From NCBI RefSeq assembly GCF_003693445.1, contig NZ_RFAR01000021.1, positions 28,195-92,194 of the forward strand: a DNA stretch of 64,000 nucleotides, read 5' to 3'. The DNA is from Aquitalea palustris. Its GTDB lineage: Bacteria; Pseudomonadota; Gammaproteobacteria; Burkholderiales; Chromobacteriaceae. The position numbers and the translations under genes are program-made. Of the stretch, positions 8,529-16,737 are shown one piece after another. The notes under the pieces are model-generated. The model saw only the letters and a program-made list of their open reading frames with translations. It was not told the DNA's origin and did not search any database. Every line of letters starts with the position of its first letter. Within the stretch, counting starts at the first letter, position 1.

Positions 8529-8880
8529 GGACGCTTTACTCGACCCTCACACCGCCAGCTATGCCGGCAGCCGCACCAGCACCCTGGCCAATGCCGTTTA
8601 TCTGCGCCTGGCCACGCCGCTGGGCAGTTGGTGGGCAGACCCCTCGCTTGGCTCACGCCTGCATGAGCTGCAACGCGCCAAAGACCTCAGCCGTATCGAC
8701 GCGCTGGCGCGGCAGTATGCCGAGCAGGCTCTGGCTCCCTTGCTGCAGGATGGCCGTGCCAGCCGTATTTCGGTAGAGAGCCAGCGGCCCCGGCCCGGCT
8801 GGCTGGTGCTGTTGATTACCGTCACCGCGGCCAGCGGCACACTACAGACCTTCCGCTATCCAGTGCGGGTGGCCGGCTGA
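8527..8880 (+). CDS. Phage gp46 family baseplate protein (Mu gp46)
   Basis: This is a gp25-like/gp46 wedge component of the baseplate, 117 residues. The motif VYLRLATPLGSWWADPSLGSR is characteristic of the gp46 family, followed by ALAPLLQDGRASRISVESQR. It overlaps gp47 through TGATG at 8878. The start is the ATG embedded in a perfect hairpin. The gene resumes the standard Mu order (gp45-46-47-48) after the inserted accessory genes. Confidence 0.88.
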   Translation: MDALLDPHTASYAGSRTSTLANAVYLRLATPLGSWWADPSLGSRLHELQRAKDLSRIDALARQYAEQALAPLLQDGRASRISVESQRPRPGWLVLLITVTAASGTLQTFRYPVRVAG

Positions 8881-9944
8881 TGGCTTATCCCTTGCTCACC
8901 ATGGCGCAGATTCGCGCCGACATGCTGCGCGACATCCGCAACCTGCTGCCCGAAGCCGATACAGGCCCGGACTCGGACTACTTCATCCGCGCCACCTCGG
9001 TAGCCAGCGCGGTAGAAGGCCTGTACCAGCACCAGGCGTGGATGGTGCGGCAGATTTTCCCCGACACCGCCGATCATGATTATTTGCTGTTGCATGCCCG
9101 ACTGCGTGGTCTGGAGCCCAAGCCGGCCGTGGCCGCCAGCGGCCGCATGCTGTTGCGTGGTAATCCTGGCAGCCCCATCGCTGCCGGAATACAGGGCAAG
9201 TGGACCGACCAGCTGTATGTCAGCCGCGAGGCCGGGCTGATCGGTGCAGATGGCACAGCGACAGTGGCCGCCAGTGCAGCACTGGCAGGATTTGCTGGCA
9301 ATGCGCCGGACGATGCCCGGCTGGAGCTGCTGGCCCCACCGCCAGGCATGCAGTCGGCAGGTCAACTGGTGGAGATGCGCGGTGGGGTGGAGGAAGAAAG
9401 CGATGCCGAGCTGCTGGCGCGGCTGCTGGATCTGATCCGCCGTCCACCCGCTGGCGGCAATGTGCATGACTACCGCCGCTGGGCATTGGAAGTGCCGGGC
9501 GTGTCGGCAGCTTATGTCTACCCGCTACGGCGCGGACTGGGCACGGTGGACATCATCATCACCTCGGCCGGTGGCCTGCCATCGGTGGCGACGCTGGCCG
9601 CCGCACAGGCGCATATCGACGCGCTGCGCCCGGTCACTGCCAGGCACAGCCTGGTCGCTGCACCTGCGGTGCGACTGGTGGATGTGGAGCTGTTGCTGTC
9701 GCTGTCCGGCCTGACGCTGGAACAAGCCCGACTACAGCTGACACCGCAGCTGCACACCCGTTTCGACCAGTTGGCCCCCGGCCAGCTGCTGATCCGCAGC
9801 CAGCTGGAAACGCTGGCTTCCAGCCTGCCCGGCGTGGTGGACCGGCGCATCGTGCTACCGGCCGCCAATGTGCAGCCGCTGGTGAATGAACAGCGGGTGG
9901 AATGGCTGCGCCTGGGCCGACTCGACATCAAGGCCATGCCATGA
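8880..9944 (+). CDS. Baseplate J/gp47 family protein
   Basis: This is the wedge protein of the contractile-tail baseplate. It has 354 residues. Family features are the N-terminal block with DYFIRATSVASAVEGLYQHQ and HDYLLLHARLRGL, then GGVEEESDAELLARLLDLIRRPPAGGN and DYRRWALEVPGVSAAYVYPL, the signature of baseplate J proteins. Its start overlaps the gp46 stop and its end overlaps gp48 through ATGA. Position and motifs agree, so the call is firm. Confidence 0.93.
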   Translation: MAYPLLTMAQIRADMLRDIRNLLPEADTGPDSDYFIRATSVASAVEGLYQHQAWMVRQIFPDTADHDYLLLHARLRGLEPKPAVAASGRMLLRGNPGSPIAAGIQGKWTDQLYVSREAGLIGADGTATVAASAALAGFAGNAPDDARLELLAPPPGMQSAGQLVEMRGGVEEESDAELLARLLDLIRRPPAGGNVHDYRRWALEVPGVSAAYVYPLRRGLGTVDIIITSAGGLPSVATLAAAQAHIDALRPVTARHSLVAAPAVRLVDVELLLSLSGLTLEQARLQLTPQLHTRFDQLAPGQLLIRSQLETLASSLPGVVDRRIVLPAANVQPLVNEQRVEWLRLGRLDIKAMP

Positions 9945-10510
9945 GCCACGCCACACTATTGGCACTGCTGCTGCCACCGCAATCCTATGCACGCAATGCC
10001 CAGCCCTTGCAGATCGAGCTGCAGGCCGAGGGCCGGGCGCTCGATGTGGCCGAGCGCGATGGCCTGCAGGCTGCTGCCGCCATCTCCCCCTTCTTTGCCG
10101 AATACACCCTGCCGGACTGGGAGCGAGTGTGTGCGCTCACCCCGCCCAGCGGTGCCGGCTACCAGCAGCGGCTGCAGGCGGTGCTGGCCAAGCTGGCGGC
10201 TACCGGGGGGCTGAGTATTCCTTACTTTCAGCGACTGGCCAGCAGCCTGGGTTACCGCATCGACATTGTCGAACCGCAGCCTTTTCGTGCCGGCATCAAC
10301 CGCGCCGGCGACATGCTGCAGGTGGCCGACATTATCTGGGTGTGGCAGGTGGTGGTGCATGCCGCCCAGGTGCAGGCCTGGCGTTTCCGTGCTGGCCAGT
10401 CCGCTGCCAGCGAGGCGCTCACCAGCTTTGGCGACCCGGTGCTTGAAACCGTGTTCCGCGAGCTGAAACCGGCGCACACCTTTGTCTACTTCGCCTATCA
10501 GGAGGGCTGA
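9941..10510 (+). CDS. Phage tail protein gp48 family (YmfQ/DUF2313)
   Basis: This is a small baseplate/tail protein that follows gp47 in Mu-type and SfV-type tails. The start is ATG 9941 (MSHATLLALLLPPQSY), overlapping the gp47 stop; a start upstream at 9902 is a frame shadow. It has 189 residues with the family patterns LPDWERVCAL and GYQQRLQAVLAKLAATGGLS near the middle and VFRELKPAHTFVYFAY at the C-terminus. The tail fibre gene starts directly after its stop codon. Confidence 0.9.
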   Translation: MSHATLLALLLPPQSYARNAQPLQIELQAEGRALDVAERDGLQAAAAISPFFAEYTLPDWERVCALTPPSGAGYQQRLQAVLAKLAATGGLSIPYFQRLASSLGYRIDIVEPQPFRAGINRAGDMLQVADIIWVWQVVVHAAQVQAWRFRAGQSAASEALTSFGDPVLETVFRELKPAHTFVYFAYQEG

Positions 10511-11107
10511 ATGCACAAGATCAACACCCCGGACAGCCTGTTTCACGATGGCGACCCGTCAACCGGCGCGCTGGGCACCATCGTCACCGCCGCCTGGCTG
10601 AATGCCATGCAGGGCGAGCTGGTGAGCGTGATCGAGGCGGCCGGCATCAAGCTGGATGCTGGCAAAACCAACCAGCTACTGCAAGCCATCGCCAAGCTGG
10701 TGAGCGATGCCGCCGCGCCACTCAAGCATGGCCATCTCTGGACAGACATCAGCAAAACCCCCACCACGCTGGCGGGGTATGGGATTGGGGACGCACTAGC
10801 ACTCAAACCGGGACTAGCTGACAAGGTGGACTTGAACAGCATCAGTGAAACCGGCCTTTATCATCAGTCCAATAATGCGGCGGCGGAGAGTGGCAGCAAT
10901 TACCCGACCCCCTATGCTGGCATGCTGTTTGTCTTCAGTGCTGGCTTGATGTGCTACCAGCAATTCCAGGATTACCAGGGCAAACGGCTGTGGTGGCGGG
11001 TCAAGTACCGCGATGCCTGGTCCAGCTGGAATGCCAGCACGGCGCTGGTCGAACTCCCCGGCCAGTGGGACACCCGCTTAAACCAACGCATGACTTTCCA
11101 GTACTGA
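10511..11107 (+). CDS. Phage tail fibre protein with pyocin-knob-like C-domain
   Basis: This is a probable receptor-contact fibre. The N-terminus (KINTPDSLFHDGDPSTGALG, then TIVTAAWLNAMQGELVSVIE) is the attachment segment common to many fibres. The middle has the DISKTPTTLAGYGIGDAL repeat motif. The C-terminal 90 residues (YPTPYAGMLFVFSAGLMCYQ, KRLWWRVKYRDAWSSWN) match pyocin-knob domains. At 198 residues it is short, probably a single-knob fibre. It abuts gp48 and precedes the glycine-rich tip gene by 9 bases. Confidence 0.82.
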   Translation: MHKINTPDSLFHDGDPSTGALGTIVTAAWLNAMQGELVSVIEAAGIKLDAGKTNQLLQAIAKLVSDAAAPLKHGHLWTDISKTPTTLAGYGIGDALALKPGLADKVDLNSISETGLYHQSNNAAAESGSNYPTPYAGMLFVFSAGLMCYQQFQDYQGKRLWWRVKYRDAWSSWNASTALVELPGQWDTRLNQRMTFQY

Positions 11108-11116
11108 GGCCGCGCC

Positions 11117-11932
11117 ATGCCCAAGACCTTTATCGACGGCCGGGAAATCAAGCGCTGGTGGCTGGATGGCCGCGAAGTCAGCCGTGCCTATCTTGATGGC
11201 CGCCTGGTGTTCCAGAAAGAAACCGTCATCCGCATCAGCGCCCACGACCATGGCATCACGGGCCAATGGGTGATCGACCGTATCCAAACAGCATTTGCAG
11301 GTGCGCCACCCGCCGGAGCCAGCATCCGCTTGGTCATTGAGTCAGGCATCCAGCTGGTGGCCGCCAATGTCGGCGAATGTTTCCGCCTGGACGGTAGCTG
11401 GTGGAATGGCACATTGGCAAGCTGCCAGATCATCATCGAAAACCACGGCTACCTGCTGGGGCGTGGTGGCCAGGGCGGCAATACTGGCTCGGGTTGGCAG
11501 GAGGCAGGTTTGCCTGGCGGCAATGGCATCGTCAGCAATGGCGTGCCACTGCTGGTGGCCAACTATGGCGTGATTGGCGGCGGTGGCGGCGGCAGCGGTG
11601 CCACTGGCTGGTACGACGGCGGCAGTGGCAACTACAACTCCACCGGTGGCGGTGGTGCCCCCTTCGGTCCGGGTGGGCCAAACAATAGCGGCAGTAATGG
11701 CAAATGGTGGGGATCGGCCGCCAGCTTGGACACGCCAGGCCGCAGCGGTGGAGGGCCGGGGGGCAATGTTCCAGGTGGCAACTGGGGCGAGAAAGGCGGC
11801 GACGGCTTGTTCAAACAGGCTGGAGGTGCCCGTTACCCGGTAGCTGGCGGCCCTGCCGGCTCCGCCATCATCTGTAGTAACGCTGCCTTTGGCTGGATCA
11901 ATCGCGGCGACATCCGAGGAAACGCACCATGA
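11117..11932 (+). CDS. Glycine-rich tail tip adhesin
   Basis: This is a 271-residue protein with an N-terminal block of three imprecise repeats (FIDGREIKRWW, WLDGREVSRAY, YLDGRLVFQK), a beta-rich middle, and a C-terminal half made of Gly-rich runs (GGGGGGSG, GGGGAPFGPGGP, GGGPGGNVPGGNWGEKGGDG). Such Gly/Asn motifs resemble polyglycine-II sandwich adhesins such as gp38 of T-even phages; the relation is structural inference. It lies between the knob fibre and the fibre chaperone, which supports a host-range role. Confidence 0.7.
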   Translation: MPKTFIDGREIKRWWLDGREVSRAYLDGRLVFQKETVIRISAHDHGITGQWVIDRIQTAFAGAPPAGASIRLVIESGIQLVAANVGECFRLDGSWWNGTLASCQIIIENHGYLLGRGGQGGNTGSGWQEAGLPGGNGIVSNGVPLLVANYGVIGGGGGGSGATGWYDGGSGNYNSTGGGGAPFGPGGPNNSGSNGKWWGSAASLDTPGRSGGGPGGNVPGGNWGEKGGDGLFKQAGGARYPVAGGPAGSAIICSNAAFGWINRGDIRGNAP

Positions 11933-12459
11933 ACAGCCTGATCTTTGACGGCAGCATCACCCGCCTGCAGCGCGCTCACGGCACCTTCCACACCCGGCTT
12001 ATTCCAGTCCTTACCCCACGCCCGGCCAGCGAGGACAGCACGCAGCAAGGTGTGCCTATTCGCATCCGCTACCTGCTGGCGGAGCCGGCCGACAAGTCGG
12101 TGCTGGAGCTGGACGACGCCGACTACACCTGGCAGCTGAATGCCGAACAATGCGCCGAGCTGGACACCTTCATCACTGACTTCGACCCGGCCAATGCCAT
12201 TGCCTGGCCCGCGCCGCTGTCAGCGGAAGAACAGGAGCGCCTGACCCGCGCCGAACGCGACCGCCGCCTGCAGGCCACCGATTACCTGCTGATGCCGGAC
12301 TACCCCATCAGCACGGCCGACCTGGACGCAGTGAAGGCCTACCGCCAGCAGCTGCGGGATTTGAGCCAAGCGCCGGACTGGCCTGATGTTGCGTGGCCAG
12401 CGCTAACGCCAGGCGGAGAGGAGGACGCAGCCACAACCACCCTGCCCGAATCTGAATAA
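11929..12459 (+). CDS. Tail fibre assembly chaperone-like protein
   Basis: It probably helps fold or attach the fibre tip. It has 176 residues with an N-terminal beta-rich part (FDGSITRLQRAHGTFHTRLI) and a C-terminal phage tail assembly chaperone pattern: RLTRAERDRRLQATDYLLM, then DAVKAYRQQLRDLSQAPDWP and VAWPAL. That pattern is widespread in proteins just downstream of fibres. The start overlaps the adhesin stop by ATGA, suggesting translational coupling. Confidence 0.75.
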   Translation: MNSLIFDGSITRLQRAHGTFHTRLIPVLTPRPASEDSTQQGVPIRIRYLLAEPADKSVLELDDADYTWQLNAEQCAELDTFITDFDPANAIAWPAPLSAEEQERLTRAERDRRLQATDYLLMPDYPISTADLDAVKAYRQQLRDLSQAPDWPDVAWPALTPGGEEDAATTTLPESE

Positions 12460-12607
12460 GTGAGAGACAGCGACCGACCATGATGCGTCAACATCAGGCC
12501 GGCCAGCTGACCCGCAGAACGACCCTGCAAGTCACCCCAAGGCTGCCACTTTCTGCGCAGAAAGCCCGGACAGTCTAACGGTTAAACGGTCCCGGACCAC
12601 CTTGCCG

Positions 12608-12808
12608 ATGTCACTACCCGAAATCCGCTGCGGCCATTGCGGCCGCAAACTCGCCGAGGGCCACGTGCTGGTCCTCAGCATCAAATGCCCGCGCTGCCGG
12701 GTGCTAAATCATTACCAGGCCACGAGCCATTCACCAGCGCACCAGGGCGTGCCAGACAGGACACCAACTGATGCACAGCCAACCCATCATTCCCTGGTTG
12801 GGCGGTAA
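12608..12808 (+). CDS. com: Com family zinc-ribbon regulator (Mu Com type)
   Basis: In Mu, Com is a small zinc-binding protein that binds mRNA and activates translation of the DNA-modification gene mom. Here 66 residues from ATG 12608 show CGHC near the N-terminus (C9, C12) and CPRC (C28, C31), the four cysteines of a zinc ribbon. A TTG at 12602 would add two residues. It overlaps the downstream adenine methylase gene by 38 bases, as com overlaps mom in Mu, so the modification gene has been swapped from mom to dam. That it controls dam is inference. Confidence 0.8.
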   Translation: MSLPEIRCGHCGRKLAEGHVLVLSIKCPRCRVLNHYQATSHSPAHQGVPDRTPTDAQPTHHSLVGR

Positions 12809-13565
12809 ACGCCGTCTGGCCGACAAACTACTGCCGCTGTTTCCGCCACATGACTGCTATGTCGAACTGTTCTGTGGCGGCGCAGCCCTGTACTTCCTGC
12901 GCCATCATCCGGCAAAAACCGAGGTGCTCAACGATGTGAACGGCGAACTAGTCAACCTGTACCGTGTGGTTCAACACCATCTGGAAGAGTTTGTACGCCA
13001 GTTCAAATGGGCTATCAGCAGCCGTGAAGTATTCAAATGGCAGCAAATGACTCGCCCGGAAACCCTGACCGACATCCAGCGCGCTGCCCGCTTTTATTAC
13101 CTGCAGCAGCACGCCTTCGGCGGCAAGGTACAGGGTCAAAACTATGGCACCGCCACCACCACGCCGATGATTAACCTGTGCCGCATCGAGGAGAACCTCA
13201 GCGCCGCCCACCTGCGACTGGCCGGTACCAATATCGAAAACCTGCCCTGGGACGAATGCCTACAGCGCTACGACCGCAGCCACAGCTTCTTCTATGCCGA
13301 TCCGCCGTACTGGCAAACCGAAGGCTACGGCGTCCCCTTCGGCCTGGAGCAATACCAACGCCTTGCCAACCTGATGAAGCGCTGTAAAGGCAAGGTGATG
13401 GTGAGCATCAACGACCATCCCGATATCCGTGACGTGTTTAACGGCTTCTGGATGGAAGGGCTGGAAATAAAATACAACACCGGCAACAGCCACGGGGCAG
13501 CGGATAGCAGCAAGGAACTTGTGATCACCAACTGGCAGCCGGAGGTGATGGGGGGATTGTTCTGA
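12771..13565 (+). CDS. dam: Phage DNA adenine methylase (Dam class)
   Basis: This is an N6-adenine methyltransferase transferring methyl from S-adenosylmethionine. The N-terminal IIPWLGGKRRLADKLLPLFP and VELFCGGAALYFLR form the SAM-binding FxGG region, and the catalytic motif is DPPY (SFFYADPPYWQTEGYG, about residue 176). It has 264 residues. The order (FxGG first, DPPY later) is the alpha class. The start has ACAGGA ten bases upstream and lies inside com. It is probably the last rightward gene of the prophage and is likely used to protect phage DNA from host restriction. Confidence 0.9.
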   Translation: MHSQPIIPWLGGKRRLADKLLPLFPPHDCYVELFCGGAALYFLRHHPAKTEVLNDVNGELVNLYRVVQHHLEEFVRQFKWAISSREVFKWQQMTRPETLTDIQRAARFYYLQQHAFGGKVQGQNYGTATTTPMINLCRIEENLSAAHLRLAGTNIENLPWDECLQRYDRSHSFFYADPPYWQTEGYGVPFGLEQYQRLANLMKRCKGKVMVSINDHPDIRDVFNGFWMEGLEIKYNTGNSHGAADSSKELVITNWQPEVMGGLF

Positions 13566-13569
13566 GGGC

Positions 13570-13598
13570 AAAAACAAAGGGAGCTTATGCTCCCTTTG
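13570..13598 (-). terminator. Rho-independent terminator of the kinase-KptA gene
   Basis: CAAAGGGAGC (13575-13584), loop TTAT and GCTCCCTTTG (13589-13598) form a perfect 10-bp stem. Read leftward it is followed by a U-run (A-run 13570-13574 on the plus strand). It lies about 100 bases beyond the leftward gene's stop and just after the dam stop. Confidence 0.75.
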
Positions 13599-13696
13599 TG
13601 CGGCAGAAAATCGGCCAGAGCAGTCGTTGCGAGGGTCTTAGGCGAATGGCCGGCATCTCCACACTTGAGGGTATTCGCTTGAGAAGCCATTTTTGC

Positions 13697-16573
13697 TCAT
13701 CGAATTACCCCGGCCTCCCCAACGAATGGATTCATAATTGATATGCGATCAGGGCTAACTCTCTCAGCAACCCAAATACCCTCGGCAACGGGTACTTCAT
13801 CATGGCTTTGATCGATCGCAAGAACAAGAGGCACCCCCTTCCTCGCCCCCACGGCCATGGCCTCCTCTGCAATATTCGTCAAATGGACCATACGCCGCTG
13901 CATCGGAACCAAGCCGTCATGGACGATCCTATCTAGGGCAGACCAGCTAGAACCATGAAACAGTGAGGTCGGTGTACCAACTTTGATGCCAGCATCAATG
14001 ACAACATCTAACGAGTGACCATAGAGCGCCCTGATGCGGCCATCTCGAATCTCGAATCTTGGCTCACCTGGATACTCTGCGACGGCCAGTAACTGACTTG
14101 AATCCACATTGAGTACAAGTGCTAGCTTATCCATCGACGCGAACCCAGCTTTATCGATCTGAATATCGTTTGAAGGTCCATGATGACGGAGTTGGTATGC
14201 CATTGCTTTACTTAGTCTCCGATGGTCAGGGCCTGGGGCTGATTCATTTGTATCTAGCTGTTCGATCCGTGAAAGCGCATGCATTAGGTCCCGAGCTAAG
14301 CCTTTGATTGAGTCATCACCGCACTCAACCAGTAGTCCGCAAAGTTCGCGCGCATGGCGGCGTAATTGCTTACCGGCCTCCCTTTCAGTACCTAGCCGCA
14401 ATGCTCGGGTAAGGGCAAACCAACCATATGCAGCGGCCACATCAGAGCTACTAATTTCTTCACCCATGTTTTCTATATAGCGCTTAATTATTGCTAAGCG
14501 TCTGTGCCACCCATCTGGATTCGCTTGAATCAGGGCGTCATCTTCAATCAGTTGCGCAACGTCATAGCCAATCGGTATAAAATCGACTGACTCTAGATCA
14601 ATGGCTATGATGCGTCCTGCTGAGTCCACTAGCCAATTGGATGCATGACCATCCCGCTTTCTTACCAACGGAAGCTTGCTGGGAAAGATACCGTGTAAAG
14701 ATTTGACAAAGCGGTCTGCCTGCTCACGCTCGAAGAGGGCTTTCGACCATAACTTAAGGTGGTCCTTTAGCGAACGCCACGCTGATTTTCCGGCAGGAGG
14801 CTCACCTGCAACACGATGAAAGACGGCGAGAAGGTCAACAATTGAGTCAAGTACTTCTGATACCTCCTCCCCACGGAGTTCGCTTACCAAACGTCCAGCA
14901 GCTCGTTGAGAGACATGTACCCATTGCCGTTCATCGTCAGCGGGAACCTTTACGATCGCAAGCGAGCGTGGCACTTCAAACCGATGTGCGTTGCCCTGCC
15001 GTGTGATTTCCTCCCGCAGTGCACTGAGCATAGATGCTTCGTGGTCAGCCTTTCCTCTGGTAGTACGCTTAAACACAAATGTCTCTGATAAAAAACCCCT
15101 GGCGTCAGCAACAGCAAAAACCTCATTGCGTCCGCCAAGATTTGATCGTGCGTAGTCTGCTGACTTTAAAGCAAGTGATGCCGCATCTTGCCAACTGTCA
15201 TCTGTAGATGAAGTATTATTGTTGCTTCCAACAAGGTAGTCGCGCACTCGCGCAAGACCGATTCGTGGAAGCGGCCAAGTCGAATGCAATGTGGCCAGCT
15301 CATCAAATATCAACTGAGCTTGTTGTGCCAACTCTTGATTTCCAGTTCGCTTCGCCACTGATAACGCAGCCGCTCCAGCCTCCCATTGAACATGGCGGTT
15401 CCAAGAGGATTTCGTTGCGAGCCAACTCGTGGCCTCAACGTAGTTAGAAAGATTGCTTGCATCAAGCAATTCCGGAGGCCCATCAATCATCTGCCGCAAG
15501 AACCGAGCACTCAACACTGCCGCAGGTACCGATCCACGATTGATTCGCAAATTTTCGAGTTCATCAATTACTCGTCTTATAGTTACCCAAAGGGTAGTAG
15601 ATGGCTTCGTCGCCATTGAAGCGAGCAAACCTCTCGGGATACCCATTGAACGAGCAGACATAACGAGCCGTCCCTGCTTGGCCTCCGCTACTAGCGTAGA
15701 CAATACGCTGCGCCGGGACTCTTCAACACCGCTCTTTGGACGAAACAGTACGAGTCTTCTCTCAGCGGCTTTAAGGTAGCGCCTGGAGTCTCTGGGCCCG
15801 GACTCTGAGATCTGTGCAAGCCGAAATCGGGCCTCTGCCTCGGCGAGCTCAGACCCCTCTGCAATTTTCTGATTCTCCGACAGAAGTTCTAGTGCCTCCC
15901 GCAGTAGCTGGGCATCACCAGTTTGATCGAACTGTAAAACCAGAAGCTCAAGTCGATAGATAAGTGTCTCGGGTTTCAGGTTTCCCAGCGTCATTGATTC
16001 TTTGGAATATAACAGAGCTCTTGAGACGGCTTCAGGCGATACGTTGACCCAACGGCCAATCATTGCAACTGCAGTTGCGTATTTACCAGTAGCTAGTCGC
16101 CTAGTGGGGCCCGTAAGTAGTTGGCTTTCGATGGAGAACCGGAATTCTGAGAGTGCTGCTTGGAATCGAGCAATGGCCACGTCAATCTCATCACCAGCAA
16201 AACTCTGTTTAGCCCCCTCGTGCAAAGCATCTGCTGCTCGGAACGCAAGATTTGCTAACGTTTTGGAGAACTCAAGTCCGACTGCCGCCAATGAACTTCC
16301 CGTATTGGCAGGATTTCGGCGCATGTGTTCAAGTATTAGGAGTAGTACTGGCGCTGAGAGTTGAGCGGACTCCTTGAGCACCTTGCGCCACATCTCAGCT
16401 GCGATCACGTGACCATCCTGATGAGTCAGAGACTCCAGTTGCGATGACCACTCAGATTCGGTGAGCCATTTGATAGAGGGCTCTGATCCAAGGTATGCCA
16501 GCGAGTGAAAACTCTCAGTCAATTCAGGTGTCCATACTTGTAGCGCACAGGAGATTTCATCAGTTCGTGCCAT
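13697..16573 (-). CDS. Three-part protein: helical repeats, APH-type kinase domain, KptA/Tpt1 domain
   Basis: It has 958 residues. Residues 1-480 are helical with TPR-like pairs. Residues about 483-770 resemble aminoglycoside-phosphotransferase kinases: candidate ATP lysine K502 (FVFKR), helix-C glutamate E512 (HEASML), catalytic loop D641-x4-N646 (RDGHASNW) and metal-binding D659 (IAIDLES). Residues about 783-955 match KptA/Tpt1 RNA 2'-phosphotransferase, which removes an RNA 2'-phosphate using NAD+. The expected Arg-His-Arg-Arg tetrad is visible at R796-H797 (LRHH), R848 (IRALYGHS) and R911 (ARKG), with VHLT between. Composition is more AT-rich than the surroundings. It lies alone, leftward, between the prophage tail operon and the ssrA integration scar. 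Both catalytic domains look intact. Function is unknown; RNA repair or phage defence is inference. Confidence 0.85.
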   Translation of the reverse strand: MARTDEISCALQVWTPELTESFHSLAYLGSEPSIKWLTESEWSSQLESLTHQDGHVIAAEMWRKVLKESAQLSAPVLLLILEHMRRNPANTGSSLAAVGLEFSKTLANLAFRAADALHEGAKQSFAGDEIDVAIARFQAALSEFRFSIESQLLTGPTRRLATGKYATAVAMIGRWVNVSPEAVSRALLYSKESMTLGNLKPETLIYRLELLVLQFDQTGDAQLLREALELLSENQKIAEGSELAEAEARFRLAQISESGPRDSRRYLKAAERRLVLFRPKSGVEESRRSVLSTLVAEAKQGRLVMSARSMGIPRGLLASMATKPSTTLWVTIRRVIDELENLRINRGSVPAAVLSARFLRQMIDGPPELLDASNLSNYVEATSWLATKSSWNRHVQWEAGAAALSVAKRTGNQELAQQAQLIFDELATLHSTWPLPRIGLARVRDYLVGSNNNTSSTDDSWQDAASLALKSADYARSNLGGRNEVFAVADARGFLSETFVFKRTTRGKADHEASMLSALREEITRQGNAHRFEVPRSLAIVKVPADDERQWVHVSQRAAGRLVSELRGEEVSEVLDSIVDLLAVFHRVAGEPPAGKSAWRSLKDHLKLWSKALFEREQADRFVKSLHGIFPSKLPLVRKRDGHASNWLVDSAGRIIAIDLESVDFIPIGYDVAQLIEDDALIQANPDGWHRRLAIIKRYIENMGEEISSSDVAAAYGWFALTRALRLGTEREAGKQLRRHARELCGLLVECGDDSIKGLARDLMHALSRIEQLDTNESAPGPDHRRLSKAMAYQLRHHGPSNDIQIDKAGFASMDKLALVLNVDSSQLLAVAEYPGEPRFEIRDGRIRALYGHSLDVVIDAGIKVGTPTSLFHGSSWSALDRIVHDGLVPMQRRMVHLTNIAEEAMAVGARKGVPLVLAIDQSHDEVPVAEGIWVAERVSPDRISIMNPFVGEAGVIR

Positions 16574-16737
16574 AGCCTGCCATTTCTTCCAGATCGAGAA
16601 ATTTCAACCCACTCATCATAGCGTATTCAATTGAGATGAATCGCCCTACGTTTATTAGATACTTCTGTGTCCGCTTCTAATCGGTAAGCGGGCACCGTCC
16701 ATTTGCTAGTTGAACGTCTGCTTTGGCCGAACTACTG

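Noticed and set aside
1..13565. Intact Mu-type transposable prophage with its right end in the window
   Set aside because: Tail genes are Mu-like, but no transposase, host-factor genes or Mu-like terminal repeats are visible here, and SfV-type phages share this tail. The class and right boundary are left open.
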